Assembly (NCBI GenBank): GCA_028023455.1
Contig: JAQFVV010013064.1
Location: 60,001 to 124,000, forward strand
DNA from: Epiperipatus broadwayi
Lineage: Eukaryota > Onychophora > Udeonychophora > Euonychophora > Peripatidae
DNA: 64,000 nt
Direction: 5' to 3'
Positions within the stretch are counted from its first letter, which is position 1, and the number at the start of each line of letters is the position of its first letter. The translations under genes were made by a program, and so were the position numbers. The notes beneath the pieces were generated by a model that saw only the letters and a program-made list of their open reading frames with translations, was not told the DNA's origin and did no database searches. Shown piece after piece: positions 60,934 to 64,000 of this stretch.

Positions 60934-61129
60934 TTGGGCATAGATAAATGTGAATTCATGTTTGTCTCTCATGACATACATTAATATAGTAGTGTGTGTT
61001 CACGTCTATATTTAAAGTTAACAGGAAAAGTTGGGCATAGATAAATGTGAATTCATGTTTATGTCTCTCATGACATACATTAATATAGTAGTGTGTGTTC
61101 ACGTCTATATTTAAAGTTAACAGGAAAAG
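60934..61129. repeat. 97/99-bp tandem duplication
   Basis: TTGGGCATAGATAAATGTGA begins at 60934 and at 61031. The units differ only by a 2-bp insertion (GTTTGTC / GTTTATGTC), so the duplication is recent. Confidence 0.92.
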
Positions 61130-62310
61130 TAGAAATAAACAAATTTTTTTTGGTAGATATTTTTACATTACACTGGAATAACAATTAAGAATTATTTTGA
61201 ATTTAAAAAAAAATTATAAATTAAGCATTTAAAAAGGTCTAATATTTTATTAATTCTGATTTTGAAATTAAAACAAACATGTTTCTATTTTATAATAGAT
61301 ATACTGGTAGTTGTAAAATTCCACTAACTATTTTGATTAAAGAGATTTTGAAAAGAGTCAATAACTTTTTTCAACCAAGATAAAGAAAACTTACTTTTAA
61401 TTACTGTGCTTTTTTTTTTAAAAAAAAAATCCACCCTAACTATGAAAAGGTTGGAAGAATATTAGATGGGAGTTTCAGAGTTTTTATAGCTTATGACAAG
61501 ATTGTTATTACTATGAAGTTATAACTGAAAGCAAGGGGCAGGGTATCCAGCCACTGCTGTTAGTATTACAATGGAATTTTGTTTCACATGGAGGCCAGGA
61601 TCAGCTTTTCTGTATTCATTAGCCTGCATAGTTTATTAGCTGGTATGCCTGAAAATCTATCAAATTCTAGACTAAATGGAGCTGACCATATGTATGCAAA
61701 CAGTTACTGGATTATATCTTTACCAAAGATGATAATAAGCCAGTCTACTATTTTAGAAGAGACCTACTTATCCAGAGTCCATCAGCTTGCTGAAGTAGTT
61801 TATACGTATACTGTTTTATCAATATGCAGATAAGCATAGATAAAGGTACTGCATCATATTTATATATAAAGTACAGCTGGTGAATAGTATTATATATATT
61901 GAGAACAATATTATTTTAAATAATTTCTTGAAAAATGACAGTTAAAATTTTTTAAATTAACTAATTTTAAAAATAAATAACTTTTGTCAACTAAAAATAA
62001 AAGATATGTTTTCAATATATTTTATCAAAAAAGGAAAACTCCAAAAATTTTTATATTAAACAAAAGAACTTGCTAGAATATTTTTAAAGTTGTTTAAAAT
62101 TAATTGAGAATAACCTCAAGAAAAAGAAAAACTTATGAATTGTCAAAGAAGTAATATATATATTAGTCTTAATTTCTTTATTCTATCCAATTCCTGTTTC
62201 AAAAATTCATGACAATTTAATGTTCTAAGATTTTTTTAAATGACCCCGATAAAACTACTGATAATAGTGTAACTTAGGCATTATTTGAAATGATTTATAA
62301 TCAGCTGCTT
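61130..62310. other. AT-rich stretch with one unassigned open run
   Basis: A plus-strand open run at 61579-61833 (84 codons) includes PENLSNSRLNGADHMYANSY; no family was recognised. The rest shows nothing. Confidence 0.3.
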
Positions 62311-62319
62311 TATGTATTT

Positions 62320-62990
62320 AGTTATCTTTTGTTCACGATAATGGTTTATAGAGTTCTTGCTTCCTGAGCTAAGTTTGTGCATAAGTTAGTTATATGGAGT
62401 ATGCATTTATGTTTAATATTATGGACATCCAGATGATGATCCTGGTTGGCACAAAAGGAATATCCTTTAAAGTTCATGCACTACATTTCATTTTATTTAT
62501 TACTTCTTTAGAAATTTAGTTTATAATTGGTCAGTACATTAATGGTACTAAGTGGCCAGAGCATTGATGATGGTCAGGATGTTTTTAGTATCTCAGCATT
62601 ATTTGACTTATTGTTGTGTTTTGATGGAGTAGCACCTAAGTATATACATCCATATAATTATTGTTTGTATTCCTGCCCTAGGTTTGGTAGTGACTAAATA
62701 ATTAACCTGATCTATAGTGGACCACCTTCAAATAGTCACAAATTTGACTGATTTATTTTTATTGATCATTCATGATGATGAATGATTATTACTTGTGTGA
62801 AATGCTGGTGAACTTATAATTCTGTGCTGATCTCTTATGTTCATTCCTTTTATATTTAATTTTATATTTTGTTTATTTGGGGATTATGATGGTCTCCCAT
62901 CTCATAATTCAGCCTTAATACAAATGACTACCTAATTGTGAGACATTGTAATCTCAGATTATCTTTTATTAACCCCTATTTTCATACTGT
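62320..62990 (-). repeat. Family C repeat, copy C2
   Basis: Reverse complement of C1 (48290-48880). Shared blocks: AGAGATCAGCA, the ATTCATCATCATGAAT palindrome, GGTCCACTATAGA and AACTTTAAAGGATATTYC. The inverted orientation relative to C1 is clear; divergence is substantial. Confidence 0.8.
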
Positions 62991-63059
62991 TACAGTATTA
63001 ATAATCTTACTTATACTGTTTCACAATTAAAAAAAGTTGTGAATAGAGAAGGTTCTCAT

Positions 63060-63680
63060 TAAGTAAATCAAAGAACAAATAGAAAAGATAGAATCGTAGT
63101 TAAATATATAAAGTTTATGTTAACAAGGGCAGCAGCTAAGTTCAAAATTAATAATAGAAATATAGAAGTAGTTAACACTTTTTGCCTCATTGGATTATTC
63201 ATCAATAATGAAGAATCCAGCAATTGCTGAAATTTAGTTCAGTAATGGAAAAGATTTTTAGGTATTTAAAATAAAAATTGATTTGTTCAAGCAATGGTGT
63301 TTATGATAATTTTGTTTGAATACTTGATCCCAAAGAAGAATGACAAAGAAGGCTCTTTGATATATGATGCAATAATTTGTGAGAATATAGGGGACAATAT
63401 GGAAAATGAACATGATAAAATTAGATCTAAACTTAGTTTTTTGAAATTCAAGTAATCAGATTGAAATTGCTCTATTTTGGCTATATCACGAGATAATTTA
63501 ATGTGTTAGAAACATATGTAAACCTTTGGAAAGTTATTGGTGAAAGAAAAGGTCAACTATCAGTGAAGCATTATGGACTCCCAACAATAATGAATATGCT
63601 ATAAATAGCCTGAAAAATGCAATGATAGGTCATGATTGAAAAATGCTATTTATATGATTATCCGGGATTAATGTTGACTT
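63060..63680 (+). pseudogene. C-terminal region of another LINE, decayed
   Basis: Fragments in shifting frames: AAAKFKINNRNIEVVNTFCL then IGLFINNE, FVQAMVFMIILF, IPKKNDKEG, and RLKLLYFGYITR followed by LWKVIGERKGQ. They match the C-terminal pattern common in several LINE clades ('ING..IE.V..F.YLG..I', 'KL.LVQA.VFPV..YG.E.W..KK.D..R', 'L..FGHI.R', 'GK.EG.RRRGR'). It differs from the RTE family elsewhere in this window. The upstream part is missing or unrecognisable. Confidence 0.65.
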
Positions 63681-63795
63681 TAATAATAATGAATATATAC
63701 TATTTATTATAAGTTTATTTAATTAGTGAGATTTTTTTTGTTTAGAATATCTTTATGTATTTTAATGTGAATTTAAGCATAGCATGATTTAAATC

Positions 63796-64000
63796 GGGGA
63801 TGGGCAACTTCCAGCCTGCAGGCCATTGTATTGCAAGCTCTCAATTTGGGCCTTGAACATTTTTCAAACATGATTATGATTGTATAAAACTTCTAACTGC
63901 ATGCATAGTGTAAATATTGAAATAAGAGTTAAATAAAATAAAATATTTATTTTATCAACCACATCTTTTCTTCTCCAATCTTTACAATAGAACGACTTTA
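63796..64000 (+). mobile_element. hAT-like transposon end, cut by the window edge
   Basis: GGGGATGGGCAACTTCCAGC and CTGCAGGCCA resemble the common hAT-type terminus (CAGGGGTGGGCAA...GGCC). The other end would lie beyond 64000. No 8-bp target duplication can be tested here. Confidence 0.45.

Overview
The window reads as a gene-poor, strongly AT-rich stretch of an animal (probably invertebrate) nuclear genome. The base composition, long homopolymers, a 607-bp ATT microsatellite, several decayed retrotransposon lineages and short tRNA-like repeats all point that way. Nothing looks bacterial or viral: there are no dense operons, no tRNA or rRNA genes and no CRISPR. No host gene with a convincing intact coding sequence was found. 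The species cannot be named from what is visible.

Layout. 1-1080: featureless. 1090-8340: a decayed Ty3/gypsy element on the minus strand (gag, RT, RNase H, integrase), split by a 3.6-kb insertion with ~288-bp inverted ends (2807-6423); part of its integrase is duplicated. 8525-11890: a near-full-length RTE-type LINE on the minus strand, interrupted by a short repeat carrying a canonical-looking hammerhead ribozyme. 11.9-22.6 kb: mostly unique AT-rich DNA. 22.6-22.9 kb: a large palindromic repeat with a hammerhead-like core. 23.7-27.3 kb: two more RTE fragments. 27.4-28.0 kb: (ATT)n. 28.5-33.0 kb: a Ty3/gypsy element on the plus strand with both LTRs; its 5' LTR carries a second copy of the ribozyme repeat. 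33.0-35 kb: degenerate tandem repeats and two foldback tRNA-Phe-like repeats. 36-37.6 kb: a coiled-coil ORF remnant and a promoter-like patch. 39.5-43.5 kb: RTE fragments with local tandem duplications. 43.7-44.7 kb: a TA-flanked element with inverted ends. 45.7-54.7 kb: tRNA-like SINEs, a tandem/inverted repeat family (B), a 600-bp family (C), and a second long RTE copy on the plus strand (52.1-56.5 kb). 57.8-58.5 kb: a compound element with two hammerhead-like units between 13-bp direct repeats. 62.3-64 kb: the second family C copy in opposite orientation, the C-terminus of another LINE, and a hAT-like end.

The most interesting signal is a set of small non-coding repeats (families D and E) with hammerhead ribozyme cores. 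They share stem I, the CUGANGA and GAAA blocks and a tiny palindromic stem III (CCGG in one family, CUAG in the other). Their inverted-plus-direct repeat layout and 12-13-bp flanking direct repeats recall non-autonomous Penelope-like elements or animal retrozymes. Hammerheads in such elements are established knowledge; these particular families and their activity are inference. All reading was by eye, so boundaries of decayed elements are approximate.
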